A DNA stretch of 64,000 nucleotides from Anaeramoeba flamelloides. Taxonomy: Eukaryota; Metamonada; Anaeramoebidae. The notes under the pieces are model-generated. The model saw only the letters and a program-made list of their open reading frames with translations. It made no database searches and was not told the origin of the DNA. Positions 44,556 through 56,476 of the stretch are shown here, piece after piece (position 1 is the stretch's first letter; every line of letters begins with the position of its first letter). The stretch is taken from contig JANTQA010000042.1 of NCBI GenBank assembly GCA_027625915.1, positions 3,670,001 to 3,734,000 of the forward strand, in the 5' to 3' direction. The position numbers and the translations under genes were made by a program.

Positions 44556-44846
44556 ATGTCTCACTACAAAGCAACAAAAACTGTTCAGAGTGTAACGTTC
44601 AACAAAAATTACAATTCAAATTCTATTTTAGAGCCAAAGAAATTACAGACAAAGGGTACAGCGATCAAAAATACCCTTTTCGAAAAGCCTATAACTGATG
44701 CCTCAAAATACAAATCCCAGTTTTTTTTTCTTCTTTTTTCAATTGAAAAATCTCTAATTCCTAACAGTTAGTATACCTAAGTTCAAATCAATTTTGAAAG
44801 TAAATTCCTGAATTTTTGCCGTAAATTTTAAATTATGAGTTAAATT
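44556..44846 (+). repeat. Repeat-associated open stretch, partner near 46590-46680
   Basis: AAGTTCAA followed by ATCAATTTTGAAAGTAAA after AGTATACC is shared with 46590-46640. A 71-codon frame (MSHYKATKTVQSVTFNKNYN) overlaps the left part and has no recognised family. Treated as repeat-derived rather than as a gene. Confidence 0.35.
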
Positions 44847-45578
44847 TGTTTTAAATTTTTAGTACTCTATTACAATTTTGAAGAATTGAATTGTTTTTTT
44901 GTCTTAAAGGATTGAAAATTAAAACAAAAAGTTTCAAAAACTCTGACCTGAAAGTTTTCACCGTAGGTCAAAAAAAAAAAATTCACAGATATAACTGAAA
45001 TTGATTTTAGACCCTATTAAAAACTTTATGTTCATACTTTTTTAAAACTACTTTACCAGAAATCTTTCTTCAAAACAAGTCTTTACACTGTTTTCAATGG
45101 CTATAAAATTTTTGGCAATTAATGTTAGGGATCAAAATAATTGAGACTTGAAAAAAATTTCTGGAAAATTTGAATTTTGGTGAAACAATAATGAATTTAA
45201 AGAGATATTAATGTTATTGCAAATCAAAAGTTTTCTCTTTCAACGAGATGTGTTGGTGAAATGAAAATGATATATGTGTAAGTGTTTGAGTGGAATGGGA
45301 GTGCAATGGGAGTGCAATTTGAAGGGGTTGTGTACAAAAAGGCGTCTTTATGTATTGGATTAAATATTGTGAATAAAAATGGTGTCTGAAAAGAGGTAAA
45401 AAATCTTTATGAGTTAACACAAATTTATGTAAGAGATTCTATTTTATTTTCTGAATATTATTCGTAAATTATTTCGAATTTAAATTCTTGAGAAAAATTC
45501 AAAGTGTAGTCTTATAATTGTCACAGTTTTAACATATTGTTATTTCGAAAGATTTTCATTTTAAACAATAAAAATCAT
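44847..45578. other. 3' flank of uL14, nothing recognised with confidence
   Basis: The segment at 45220-45420 is unusually G-rich on the plus strand (GGAATGGGAGTGCAATGGGA) and distinct from its surroundings. A short minus-strand frame near 45050-45130 (IAKNFIAIENSVKTCFEERF) looks coding-like but lacks context. Confidence 0.35.
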
Positions 45579-46257
45579 TTAAATGATAGAGCTTGCATTA
45601 CTTGCAATTCTTGGCCAGATATCTGCACACTCTTTTGCAACTGGCCCATTGACAACAGATCCTTTCATTTCGCCATTTGGGTTGACAATTACGCCTGCAT
45701 TGTCTTCAAAAAAGATATAGACACCTTCTCTTCTTCTCCATGCTTTTTTTTGTCTGACAATCACACCTGCTAAGACTTTTGGAATTTATCATAAAAAACA
45801 AAGGAAAGAAAGATCATTAATTAATATTATGCTTGTTTCGAAAAAAAAGACTCAAAAAAATAAAAAGCAAAATTAATAAAAAAAAAAGTTTTTGTGTAAA
45901 GATATTTACCTTTTTTTCGAAGATCTGGTTTTCCTTTTTTGACTGAGCAAATGATCTTTTTGTTTTGAAGTTATTATTGTGTAAAAGAATAAAAAAGAAA
46001 AACAAAATAAAAATTAAAAAATGCAAAAGCATTTTTGGTTTTATCAAAAAAAAGAAAAAAGAAAGAAAAAAATTTACCATATCACCAACACTTGCACCCG
46101 GTAATCTGTTTAATCTTCCTTGTACACCTTTAACACCAATAATGTATAAATTTTTAGCACCTGTGTTATCTGCACAATTAACAATGGCTGCTGTTGGAAG
46201 ACCAACTGAGATTTTGAATTTGTTTCCGGTTGCACCGCCTCTTCCTCTTTTGGACAT
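45579..46257 (-). CDS. 60S ribosomal protein uL14 (L23), three exons
   Basis: Exons 46257-46078, 45955-45910 and 45775-45579 join to 140 codons, the length of the animal protein. Exon 1 carries [30 protein letters not shown]-like [19 protein letters not shown] and [10 protein letters not shown]. Exon 2 gives [15 protein letters not shown]. Exon 3 gives [39 protein letters not shown] and [18 protein letters not shown]. Introns are 122 and 134 nt, with GTAAATTT and GTAAATAT donors and acceptors CAAAAAG and CCAAAAG. Role: large-subunit protein near the GTPase-factor and small-subunit interface. It is the best-supported spliced gene here and fixes the intron signals used elsewhere. Confidence 0.97.
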
Positions 46258-48485
46258 TTTGAATTAATTGAAAAAAAAGTAAAAAAATAAAAATTTTCTC
46301 TTTAAGGTGAATAAATATCAATTTGAAATTGTGCATCCCCAAAAAGGTTTCATGGAATGGTTTTTCAATTGATCCTTCCTGAGATATTAGACATCAAAAA
46401 AAATGATTAAGGGGGTAAGTACTTTTTTCAACTTTTTAGTGCCGTCATTTACTGATATTTAAATTTGAAATGGGAAAAATTTTCACTTACAGTGATCAAA
46501 ATAAAGCGTTGCACAACAACTATAATCCCTGTGTTTCAAAATATTACCGTGCTTTTGTTTATTCTTGTACCAAGGCAACATCCAATTTACTACCCAATAG
46601 TATACCGAAGTTCAAATCAATTTTGAAAGTAAAATCCTTGAAATTTAAAGTAAAATTTAAATTATTCGTGCAATTTAGTGGAAAATTTTCCATAATATTC
46701 TCAATTTTTTTGAAATTTTTTGTTTTTTTTATGATTCAAATTTTCTTAAAAATTTACTCTATTTTTTGAGATAAATTTTGCAATTTGATCCTTCTTTTTT
46801 AGAATTTCTTTTTAAATAATAGAACTTTAAGAAACCAATACCATATTTTTTAGGGTTTATTATTGGTTTATTTGGTCGGTTAATGTATTGATCAGCTATA
46901 ACAAAAAAACACACTTTTTATTTTGAAACACACATTATATTTTTTTGGAAGGGTTATTTTGACAACAGTACATTTGAATTTCCTTTTTCAAATAAAACCA
47001 CAAACTTACAGTCTAATTCTCTGAAAACTTTATTTATTGCAAAAGATGAATCTGGAAAAGGATTTGAAAATTCTTTCCTATTTAAAATTAAATACCAGTA
47101 TGCAAAAATGAATTTTTCAAATCATTTCTTTAACCAAATATATCGATATTTTAACAAATATGGAAATGGAATATATCATAGTATAAAAGAATTTCATACC
47201 CACTAAAAAACGAAAATCCAATAAATGAAAAGATTGATCAAGAAAAAAAAATAAATACAAATCATTTATTTCTTGATCTTATCTGTAAATTTTGAAATAA
47301 TTACTTCTTCTTAATTTGGTTTTGTTCATAATTCTTTATGGAAATGCTTTTGTCTGTAAAAGTTTTTAGAAACAAATTACTTTTTATTTCTAAAGAATTT
47401 CCAAAATGAATTTAAGAAACCCATTTTCATTTCATTTATCTAATTTTTGATTGAGTTCAGAAAATAGGATATTTATTAAATTTCTCTTCAGAAAATAAGG
47501 GTTTATTTGATCTCTTTGTTTGATTTTAATAATTATTTAGAGAAAAACGATAACTCAAAAATAATTCTTATTCTGATAGAATTTTTTTCTAAATTTCACT
47601 CTATCTTTTATTTTGGGTTGAATCTTTTGTTACTGTTTTTTGATTCCCAGAATTCAATCTATTTATTTGAATTTTTTAAACAGTATTCTTTCTTTTGGCT
47701 TGGTTTTTTAAAAAAAATTGAAAAGTTAATTTTGAAAAAAAAATTGCAAAAATTTTTTGTAAAATAATAATAAATATTGATACTATTTAATGCATCATGG
47801 GCTATAGAAATGGTTTCATATTGAGAATAGGGAAGATTATTGATTCCTTTTCCCACTTTTATAATTTTTTTTCTTAAAGTAGGTTACTATTTTATAAGAT
47901 AAATTTATAAATTTTGATCTTCATTTTTTTATTTCTTTTTAATTGTAGAACTTTATGAAACCAATACCAGATTTATTTATTTTGTATTGAAAGGTTCTTT
48001 GATTATTTTATGTGATATTCTTATTTGAAAAAAAAAAAAAAACAACACCCACTTTAATTTTAAAAATCGATGACACCAATTTGGAAGTGGTTACATTCAC
48101 AACAATATATTTTTATAACAAAATTCGGATAAATTAATTAAAATTCTCCAAGAATAATTTATAAAACTGAAGCCAAAATTTATACAGACCAGTATTTTTA
48201 ATCTAATAAAGAAGATTCAAACACAAAAACAATCAGAACACTTCGGTTTGAACACATTTCAAAAAGTTAAAATTTTCCAAAAATAAATAATGAAAATATT
48301 AATTGTGACGAGAAAATTTGGATTAAAGAATCAAATCAAATTAATCACAATAAACAATTAAAGAATAATATATTTGATATCTTTAGAAATAAAGACTCTT
48401 TATTTATTTTGTCATTGATTAATGATAAAAAAAATTATAAATATAAAGTGAAATTTCTCAACATAAATTTAGAAATAAATGTAGT
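46258..48485. other. 5' flank of uL14 and gene-poor DNA with direct repeats
   Basis: Segments 46765-46990 and 47895-48120 are direct repeats (TAGAACTTTAAGAAACCAAT against TAGAACTTTATGAAACCAAT, followed by similar blocks). Segment 46590-46680 repeats 44757-44846. A 99-codon frame at 46470-46769 (MGKIFTYSDQNKALHNNYNP) is partly repeat and is not called. Confidence 0.45.
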
Positions 48486-48900
48486 GTTGTAGAGTGCCGA
48501 AAAGTGCCTAGCTTTTCTTGAGGTTTTCTTTTTTATTTGTGAAGTGTTCTCTGTTTTTTGAGGTTTTCTATTTTACTTATGAAGTGTTCTAGGTTTTTTT
48601 TTTTTACTTTTTGAAATAAAAAGAAAATTTTAATAAAATTTCGTTTATATCAAAAAGTAAAAAAAAACCTAACGAAAATCTATTGATCTTCTAAATACAT
48701 AGTAAACTCAAAAAAACCTAACGAAAATCAATTAATTTTCCAAATAAACAGAAAACTCAAAAAAAGCTAATTGCGTTTTTTTTTTTTTAGATTTTGGAAA
48801 TAAACCGAAATTTAAATAAATTTTCTGTTTTTATCAAAAACAAAAAAAAAAAAAACCTACAGGCAAACAGAAGATAATTTTGTTGAATCACCTCTCTTCA
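48486..48900. mobile_element. Foldback element, copy 4
   Basis: Starts TGTAGAGTGCCGAAAAGTGC. It has two hairpins separated by ACCTAACGAAAATC and AAAAAGCTAATTGCG linkers, and ends AATTTTGTTGAATCACCTCT, the inverse of the start of copy 3. One palindrome is TACTTTTTGAAATAAAAAGA / TTTATATCAAAAAGTA. Confidence 0.65.
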
Positions 48901-49263
48901 ATATTAATAAAAAAAAAATAATAATATTTTTTTTTTTTTGGTTGAAAAAATATTTCAAAGATCATTCGAAAATTTTAAAAAGTAATTGTTTTGAATTAAG
49001 GAAATTTTTTAAAGGAATAAAATTTCAAATATATTGTTTTGTTTAATAGAATATATATTTTTTAAAAAAAAACCTAATTTCTCAGAATGAGAAAAAATGT
49101 TAATATTTTGTATAGGAATCACAATAAAAGCCAAAAAAGGTCAAAATTTTCATTTATTTTTAATGTATTGTTTGAAATTAAAAAATAAATAAATTATACA
49201 TATAGATGAATATGAATTATTTATATTAATTTAATGATTCAAAAACATTTTTTTTTTTTGTAC

Positions 49264-49345
49264 AGAAAAGGAAAAATAAAAATAAGAATAAAAATAAAAA
49301 TAAAAATAAAAATCAAAATAAAAATCAAAATAAAAAAAAAAAAAA
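49264..49345. repeat. AAATAA/AAATCA hexamer-type tandem repeat
   Basis: About a dozen AAAATA- and AAAATC-type units in the 3' flank of the CH-domain gene. Confidence 0.8.
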
Positions 49346-49402
49346 TGTTCAAGAAATATTTACAAAGTACAAAATTAGAAATGAATACTATTATAGAAAG
49401 AA

Positions 49403-51691
49403 TTATTTTTTCATTGACCTATATTGTTTGATGAAATAATAAAGTGACCGATATATTAAGCTTCTATCCGATCCAGATTTTGTTAATATAACAATTGAAA
49501 GTATTCTTTGTGACTGATTTTCATTTTTTAAGGTGGACTGTTGTTCATTTTTTGACCAAAAGAGTCTTAAAAGTCTTTTATTTGATTTTCCTTTGAACAC
49601 TTTAATGCCTTGATTCCAATGAATTGATATTTTTGCCAAATCTTCAGTGCGGATTTTTAATTGATTTTTTCTTAATTTTAAATACGAAGGTTGTACGGGG
49701 TAACTCCTATTTACCAAAAGGCAGATTTCAAAATTTACACCATTGTTTTCCCAAAATTGGTGTATTGAATTCGAAGGGTTTTTTTTATCAATGAAAGAAT
49801 AGTCAGTCAGTTTTACTCGAAATTTTTTGTTTGGATAAACTAAATTAGGAAATTGATGAATTTTTAGTTGTTCAGGATTTTTTAATTGCTTATAAGGATT
49901 TTCCCCAAGGGTATTTTTCTTTTTATTGGAAGAAAGATTAAACAATATTAATGTGAAAAAAACAACCCATTTTTCAATCGAATTCTCGAATTTTACACCG
50001 TGGAAAAATTTTGGTTGTAATGATTCGATTGAACCGACGTTTAAAAACATTTTATTGATTCCATATGATATATCTGTTTTCCATTTATGGGATGTAATCT
50101 CATCAAAATTGTCATTGTAAAATGTAAAACCTTTTGGATCAATTATCAAATGCGCGTCTTGATAAACGAGGAGATTTGATTTTGAAAATTGCAAAGTGAA
50201 CCGTGTTTTACCCAATTTGAGATAATTGTTCGCCATTTTGAAGGCAAAAAGAATTTTTTTAAAAAAGATCTTGATTACTTTATTATCAAAGCCAAGGGTC
50301 TCTTTTAAAGTTGTGCTTTTCCGATCATTCAACAAATTCATCCCAAAATACATTTCATAGACATACCAACTATTTGTGGGCTTATGTGTAGATATGAAGG
50401 CATTTTCAAGATTATTTTTGCAATATACAGACTTTTCCATATTTTCCAGATTAAATAATTCAAAATGATATTCTCCCTCTTCTAGTTTGGTTATTTTCTT
50501 TAAATTTGAGACAAAAGGGTATTTTAGTTTGTTCATTTTTGCATGGATCTTTCCCTTATTTTGTTTCCTGTTCCTCTTCCTCTTCCTTTTCTTGATCTTT
50601 ATCTTTTTTCGTTTGCTTTTGATTTTGATGATCTTCAATTCTCTATGTTTCTTTTTCTGTTTCTTTTCAGTGGAACCTATTTTTGGGTTGGACTTTTCAT
50701 TTCCATCATCTTCCTCACTAATTCCCGATGAGGGCTCAAGAAAGATGTTCTGTGAGAGGTCAATTTGCTGTTCCATTTTTATAGTTGGTACACTAGCATG
50801 CTTTTTATGGTTTGTTCTTTTTCGTTTTTTTTTTTTTTTCATGCCCACCACCTTTGTCTTTGAATTGAAATCCAGATCTATGTTTCTGTTTTTTTCCTCT
50901 CTTGAATCTTGCTCTTTTTCATTGTCTGATAAAACAGAACTACCCGACATTTTAAGAGAAAAAAATTTTGTTTTTTGATGTTTCTTCTGGTGTTTTACCT
51001 TTAAGAACTTTGGCTTTTTCAAAGCACTTTTTTCTTCAGCTATACTTTTTGCAAAATAGAAGAGATTGACATAATTGTGTTGCTGAAAATCATATCCACC
51101 AACTAAGTTTTCATTAATGAAACCCTGAGGCGCTACAACACCATCTGGATTGTCTTCAAATACATCTGCCAAGTCCCCGTCAGAATCCTCTTGAGAACCA
51201 TCTTCCGTGTTGTTCATAAAAGAAAAATTACGGTGGCTGGCTAATTTGATTTTCTGATAGCCTTCTTTTTCATATAGCTTTTTTAAAAGCAAGACTGAAT
51301 CGATCAGTTTTTCATAATGCTCTTCATCACCTTCCAAAAGCCTATTGACCCTGAAGAGCTTGTTTTGATCAATACCAAGCATTTTTAATGTCTTCTTGAA
51401 TTCGAGCAAATTGTTCATTCGCATGATGTGCCTTTCCCTCGTTTGGCATATTTTGTTGTACTTTGTCGGATATATCACATTGATCAAATTTAAGAATGTG
51501 TAGCCATCAAGAGACAACGCTTCCTTTATCATAAGATTTTTCACACCAAGTACCTTTCGGATCCATAATAATGCCCTTATCTTCTTCTTTAACTTTTTAG
51601 AGCTACCCACCAGTCTAGTTTTTAGAATAAAAGGGTGTCTATGTACTTTCTGAAACCTAGATTTTAAATTTGGAGGCTTTAAAATAAACAT
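49403..51691 (-). CDS. Calponin-homology domain protein with basic linker
   Basis: 762 codons in one exon, ATG at 51691. Residues about 35-145 form a CH domain, a possible actin- or microtubule-binding module: ALLWIRKVLGVKNL, LSLDGYTFLNLINVIYP, NNLLEFKKTLKMLGID, LFRVNRLLEGDEEHYEKLID. An acidic patch (DGSQEDSDGDLADVFEDN) follows. A long Lys/Arg linker at about 270-400 contains nuclear-localisation-like clusters (KKKKKRKRTNHKKH, KRKKIKIKKRKRKRNRKQ). The last 360 residues are mixed alpha/beta and may hold two PH-like folds (YLKLGKTRFTLQFSKSNLLV; KLRKNQLKIRTEDLAKISIH), but this is inference. Known single-CH proteins link membrane or nuclear factors to the cytoskeleton. The gene stands alone. Confidence 0.8.
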   Translation of the reverse strand: MFILKPPNLKSRFQKVHRHPFILKTRLVGSSKKLKKKIRALLWIRKVLGVKNLMIKEALSLDGYTFLNLINVIYPTKYNKICQTRERHIMRMNNLLEFKKTLKMLGIDQNKLFRVNRLLEGDEEHYEKLIDSVLLLKKLYEKEGYQKIKLASHRNFSFMNNTEDGSQEDSDGDLADVFEDNPDGVVAPQGFINENLVGGYDFQQHNYVNLFYFAKSIAEEKSALKKPKFLKVKHQKKHQKTKFFSLKMSGSSVLSDNEKEQDSREEKNRNIDLDFNSKTKVVGMKKKKKRKRTNHKKHASVPTIKMEQQIDLSQNIFLEPSSGISEEDDGNEKSNPKIGSTEKKQKKKHRELKIIKIKSKRKKIKIKKRKRKRNRKQNKGKIHAKMNKLKYPFVSNLKKITKLEEGEYHFELFNLENMEKSVYCKNNLENAFISTHKPTNSWYVYEMYFGMNLLNDRKSTTLKETLGFDNKVIKIFFKKILFAFKMANNYLKLGKTRFTLQFSKSNLLVYQDAHLIIDPKGFTFYNDNFDEITSHKWKTDISYGINKMFLNVGSIESLQPKFFHGVKFENSIEKWVVFFTLILFNLSSNKKKNTLGENPYKQLKNPEQLKIHQFPNLVYPNKKFRVKLTDYSFIDKKNPSNSIHQFWENNGVNFEICLLVNRSYPVQPSYLKLRKNQLKIRTEDLAKISIHWNQGIKVFKGKSNKRLLRLFWSKNEQQSTLKNENQSQRILSIVILTKSGSDRSLIYRSLYYFIKQYRSMKK

Positions 51692-52847
51692 TTAATTCGA
51701 TCAGTTGATAAATATAAAATGGTTTTTTTTTACAAAGTAATTTCTGTTTTTATATTCCTTTGATGTTCTTCTCATTATAAAGATAAAATTTAAAGGAAAT
51801 TACAAGGCAAAAGGAGCTCTATACATAGGTGTAAATATCCGATTTTTGAAATTTTTATGTTTAGGATAGTTTTTATATTTTCACTTTTTGGGATCAAGAA
51901 AGAAAATTAAGGTGTTAAGTTACGAGCTGTGTTGATATTTTAACACAGTTTTCCAGATTTTTGATACACAAGAGCAAAATACTTTATTAAAATATTTAAC
52001 ACTTTTTTCATTAAAAAAAAGGAAATAATTCTAAATAATAATTAACTTTAGCTTTCAAAAGTTTGAATATTGTTGATCACAAAATATGAGTGTCAATTTT
52101 CTCAAATCATTTGAATATTGTATTGTCAAAATTTTGAAAAAAACAAAATAAAATATTTACCTGTTTTTGATAAAAATATCAATTTTAAAAATTTCTTATA
52201 TACAATAGTTGTTTCTCGAAAAAGGTTTTGAAGTTGTTTTTATGCTTTGAAGAAAAATCCTCAAAACTTTTTCCCAAATTATTTTAATTTGTACCTTAGT
52301 CAAAATAAAAAGTCGATTTTATCAAAATAAAAAAAAGTAGTCTGTCTTAATTTGATCATTCCAAGATCCAGAAGGATGAATAGTTCCATAAATTGATGAT
52401 CAAAAAAACTTTTTCGTTAACAAATGAAAAATTTATTTGTTAATTAAGAAATAGTTAATTAAAAACCAAAATTGAGTGATTAAAAAAAAACTCAAAAATT
52501 ATTCCGAAAACCCCTTCGAATCTTCATCAAGAATATTTTCAGAATTATTATTTGGTTTGACTTCTTTGAGATTCGAAAAAATTTGTATTATTATTTTAAT
52601 TACAGATCTTTCATAAAATGAAATACCTTTAAAACTTTCTTAAAACAATCGCTAAACTGGATTTATTCAAATACTAATCAACTTTTGAGTCTCAGTGGAT
52701 ATGTTTGGTTTCAAATGTGTTTTTGGAAAAGGTAACATAGTCTAGTTTGTAAATTTTAAATTATCGAGAACCAAACTTAATTTTAATTATAGGCCTTGTA
52801 CATTGAACAGTCAATCAATTATAAGTATTTTTTTTTTTAATAACTAA
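51692..52847. other. 5' flank of CH gene, gene-poor
   Basis: A+T-rich; no gene or repeat end recognised. Confidence 0.4.
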
Positions 52848-53352
52848 GTTTAGTATTGATTACAAGACCTGTAAATGAAAATAATACCTGACATGATTTT
52901 TAATTGTGAATATTAGGATGGTTATTATGTATTTTGTAAATAATCAAGTTTTTTTTTATAAGAACCAAACTCTTAAAAATTATAAAATATTCACTTATAA
53001 GAACGATGGCTATTGAAATCACACTTGTTCAAAAACACTTTTCAATCAATCAAAAAAAAAAAACAAGAATAAAAATTATCATTTTTAAAATTCATAACAA
53101 AACTGTATTGATTTTCAAAATAAATAGATCTACTTTAGGTTATCAAACAATTAAATTATTATTCTTTAGATAACTCACTTTAATAAACTTTATGTAGGTT
53201 TATTCCTGAGGTTCATAAAAAATTTGGTTCTTTATAAAAAGGATTTGATTTTATTTATTTTTGCAATTACTGCAACAATTTTCCTAATTGTAATAATTAA
53301 ATATTTTTGTACGTTGATTATTTTCATGTAAGGTATTTTTTTTTCAATACCT
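52848..53352 (+). mobile_element. Long-TIR DNA element, copy C
   Basis: About 505 bp, more diverged than A and B. AATGAAAATAATACCTGACA and TTTTTAATTGTGAATATTAG at the left are mirrored at the right (GATTATTTTCATGTAAGGTA). The core shares CACTTGTTCAAAAACA and GATCTACTTTAGG. Confidence 0.65.
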
Positions 53353-53589
53353 AGTGTACTCCTATTTTTAAAGGACTTATCCATTAAAGTAAAGAAGGTA
53401 TTAATAAAAATATGTGAGAACTAATATTTGGTCAGAAAGGTAAAAAAACAATTTTATCGAAAGTTATGTTTCCCAAAATAAATTATTGAAACTATAACAG
53501 GGAAATTTTGAAATAAAAATAATATGTAAAACCTCAGGTATAAGAACAATCTAAAATAAATCCATTGTTCGTGAACTGTGTTTGAAAGT

Positions 53590-54150
53590 TTTGTGGGGCT
53601 ATTATCTTAATCTCTTGAAATCCAGAAGATGGATTATAATATCAATTTTTTCGAATATTTGAAATTTTATCTGATCAGATAATCAATATTTGTTTTTACT
53701 GTTATTTTCCAATAACTAAATGAAAATTTTTATTTCAATTTCCAATCTGTGTATTAATTATTACTGTTATAACCAAACTGTCATAGTAACAATTGTGTCT
53801 TAGAGTTCACGAAGGAAGTTTCATTTATGGTATAAAAATATCATTTTTAAACGATGTTGTAAAGATCTTTGGTTTTATATCAATTCTCAAAGATATATAT
53901 TTTGGAATGTGAACTAAAAATTTTCGTTTTTTAATTGGAAAATCGTAGTAATGTTTTCCAAAAGACTTTTAATTCGAAAACAAGTATTATCCAATTTCTA
54001 CTAAAAAAGCATTTGAAAAAATCAAGTTTCATGATTAAAGGTTGGGTTTTGGAAAACCTTATAAACAAATATTAATTATCTGATCATATAAAATAACAAA
54101 TATTCTAAAAAATTTCAATCCATCTTATGGAATTCAAGAGATTAAGTGTA
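53590..54150. mobile_element. Long inverted-repeat element containing a nested MITE
   Basis: Left arm (about 53595-53695) contains TTAATCTCTTGAAATCCAGA, AGATGGATT and TATCTGATCAGATAATCAAT. The right arm (about 54063-54145) is its inverse (AATTATCTGATCATATAAAA, TTCAATCCATCTTATGGAAT, CAAGAGATTAAG). MITE P copy 2 sits between the arms. Confidence 0.55.
53702..53942. mobile_element. MITE family P, copy 2
   Basis: About 241 bp, matching 40664-40912 (ATGAAAATTTTTATTTCAAT, GAGTTCA.GAAGGAAGTTT.AT, GTGAACTAAAAATTTTCGTT). Nested inside the long inverted repeat. Confidence 0.65.
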
Positions 54151-55099
54151 CAGCCTTACGATACTTTGAGAGACAGTTAACCAACATAGATTTTATTTTG
54201 GATATTCCTTAAAATAATTAATTATTTATTGTATACTGATAAATTCAAATAACTGTCTGATTATATTCCCTTCCTTTTCCATTTTTCAAATTTTTTTATA
54301 CTAACTTTGAAGAAAGAATTTTATTGTTTTAAATGCTTAAAATACTTGGTAAAATAGGTTGACCTTCAAAAATATCTTTGATAAGTATGGTTTTGGAGAT
54401 TTTGAGATATAGGGATTACAAAATTGGAAATGAACTAAACTTTTTTTTAAATTTCTTGGAATTTACCAGTCATGAAATGTTTCAAAGACACTTTTAATAA
54501 AATAAAATTACCAGAATTAAAAATCTTTTGAAACAATGGAAATGTTTTTTATCAGGAAACATAATGATCTTGAAAAAAATTGAACATTTACTCATTTTTC
54601 AATTTTCGATAACTTCACTTATCATAAAAACTATTGATTAATAAGAGGTCTTGTTTTAGAAATTATTTTTCTGTATATTTAAAAATTTAATGTGAAAAAT
54701 CAAGTTTCAATAAATAATTTTTTTGTATTTTAATTGGAAAAAATTTGAATAATTTTTTCTTGATAGTTAAGGTATTTTTTTATCTTTCAATTTTAAAAGT
54801 ATTTTGAATCTGAAGAACTATCTTTCAAATTAGGAATTAATTATTTTTATACTATTGAACAGATTATTTCTTCTTTTAAATTGAAAAACATATTTTTATA
54901 TATTTATTTATTTCTTCTCCTTTGGCTAACATGTTATTCTTTTTTGGAGTTTTCTAATTTGTGTTATTACTTTTGACTTATAAAAGCTTATCATTTTTAT
55001 TAAAAAGTATAAATTTATAAAAAAAGTAAAAAATATATCTAAAAATTGTATTTCAGAATATAAATGACAAAATATCTTATTTGTAAATTATATTTGGTA
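54151..55099. other. A+T-rich stretch, nothing recognised
   Basis: No gene or element recognised. Confidence 0.45.
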
Positions 55100-55364
55100 A
55101 AATAAGATTGAAACTCCAATTAAAAATTTTTAACACACCAAAATTCGATTTTTGAAAAATTAAAATCTTATTGTAATAATTTTAGAAGAAATTCCAAATT
55201 AGAACCATTTGCTAACTGAATTTTGAACAATTATTAATAAATTACAATACAAACAAAATGAAAAAAAAAATTATTAATACAAATAAATTATAGGTGTGTT
55301 AAAAATTTTGGAGATGTGCCAAACAAAAAAATGAAGCAGTAAATTGTTAAAATTATTATTTTTT

Positions 55365-55862
55365 TTTATTTTATTTTTGAAGGGAGGAAATTAATTTCCT
55401 CTTACAGCCGTTATTTTTTTTTTAATTTAAGAAATGTAACCGAAAATTTATTTAATTTTCAGTTTATTTCTTAAATTAAAAAAAACTGCCGTTAGCTTTT
55501 TTTTACTTTGTGAAATGTCAAGAAAATTTATTTAATTTTCTTTGCATTCCAAAAATTAAAAAAAACCTACGCACTCTACGGCACTTGACGACACTTTTCC
55601 TAATTTCTAAATTTTTGTTTAGAAATTTTAATAACGAATCATAATTTTCTTTATCATTAACCAATGAAAAAATGAATAATGAAGACTTAATTTTGAATAA
55701 TATCAAAGATTTGATCTGATGATTTTTATTAATTTGAATTTGTTTTTTAATCCAAATTGTTCGATTTTTTTCATCTGATGGGCAGTAATATAAAAAATGA
55801 TCGATATCTTCGATGATTTCTAGGTTTTTAATGTTTTTTACATTTAGAACACATTGGAAAAA
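55365..55862 (-). mobile_element. LINE 3' fragment 1 (C-terminal zinc knuckle and 3' tail)
   Basis: On the minus strand it reads CSKCKK, then IIEDIDHFLYYCPSDEKN, the CX2C...H...C signature that follows reverse transcriptase in many non-LTR elements, then SSLFIFSLVNDKENYDSLLK. A 3' stem-loop GAGGAAATTAATTTCCTC precedes an A-rich tail at the left edge. The fragment is 5'-truncated, has at least one frame change, and is interrupted by the foldback at 55401-55598. Target duplication is about AAAATTAT, weakly preserved. Confidence 0.7.
55401..55598. mobile_element. Foldback element, copy 5, inside a LINE 3' region
   Basis: Two hairpins joined by ACTGCCGTTAGC. The first is AATTTAAGAAATGTAACCGA / TTTATTTCTTAAATT, the second AAATGTCAAGAAAATTTATT / TTTCTTTGCATT. 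It ends CTACGGCACTTGACGACACT, the family terminus. LINE fragment 2 has the uninterrupted equivalent region. Confidence 0.65.
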
Positions 55863-56060
55863 TTATATTAGGATTATTGATCAATCAAATAGCTAGATAC
55901 TATTGACTCATTTTATTTGAGTTCTTCTATTTTGAACAACTAAAATTTCACATAATATCAATCGTTACAAAAAAAAATTCGATCGGCCAAATGAAACAAG
56001 TTAGTTAATTCAAAAAATGTTAGTAAAATAAAAACTAGAAGATGAAAAAATGATTTTTAT

Positions 56061-56476
56061 TTTATTTTTTTTTTTATTTTTTTTTTATTTTTGAAGAGAG
56101 AAAATTGCTTTTCTCCTGTGTGCCCTAATTTCTAAACTTTTTTTTAGAAATTTTGTTCAAGAATCACAAATTTTATTATCACTTACTAATGATAATATAT
56201 ATGATGAATTCTTTTTTATTAATAATATCTCCGATATTATTAATTTTTTTATTTTTTTCAAAAAATTCAGATATCCAGATTTTTTCGATTTATTTTATAG
56301 GCCGGACAGTCCCATAAAAATGATCGAAATCTTCAATGATATCAATATTTAACTTTTCTTTACATAAATCACAATTTTTATTTTTATTTTTACTTGTTAC
56401 ATAAGAGTACCTATTTAAACAATTAGTAAAATTTCGAAATTTTAGAATTGTTTTTGAAGTTTTCCAGTTTAAATAA
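56061..56476 (-). mobile_element. LINE 3' fragment 2 with 16-bp target duplication
   Basis: Minus strand: TSKTILKFRNFTNCLNRYSY leads to CDLCKEKLNIDIIEDFDHF and a CP in a second frame (zinc knuckle), then the 3' UTR, stem-loop GAGAAAAGCAATTTTCTC and an A-rich tail. Flanked by AAAAAATGATTTTTAT at 56045-56060 and 56477-56492. 5'-truncated, degenerate. Confidence 0.75.

Noticed and set aside
46470-46769. 99-codon plus-strand frame upstream of uL14
   Set aside because: Shares a block with 44757-44846 and ends in a Phe/Ile run; repeat-derived and unsupported.
50487-50978. Phe/Leu-rich 163-codon plus-strand frame
   Set aside because: Antisense shadow of the basic linker of the CH-domain gene.
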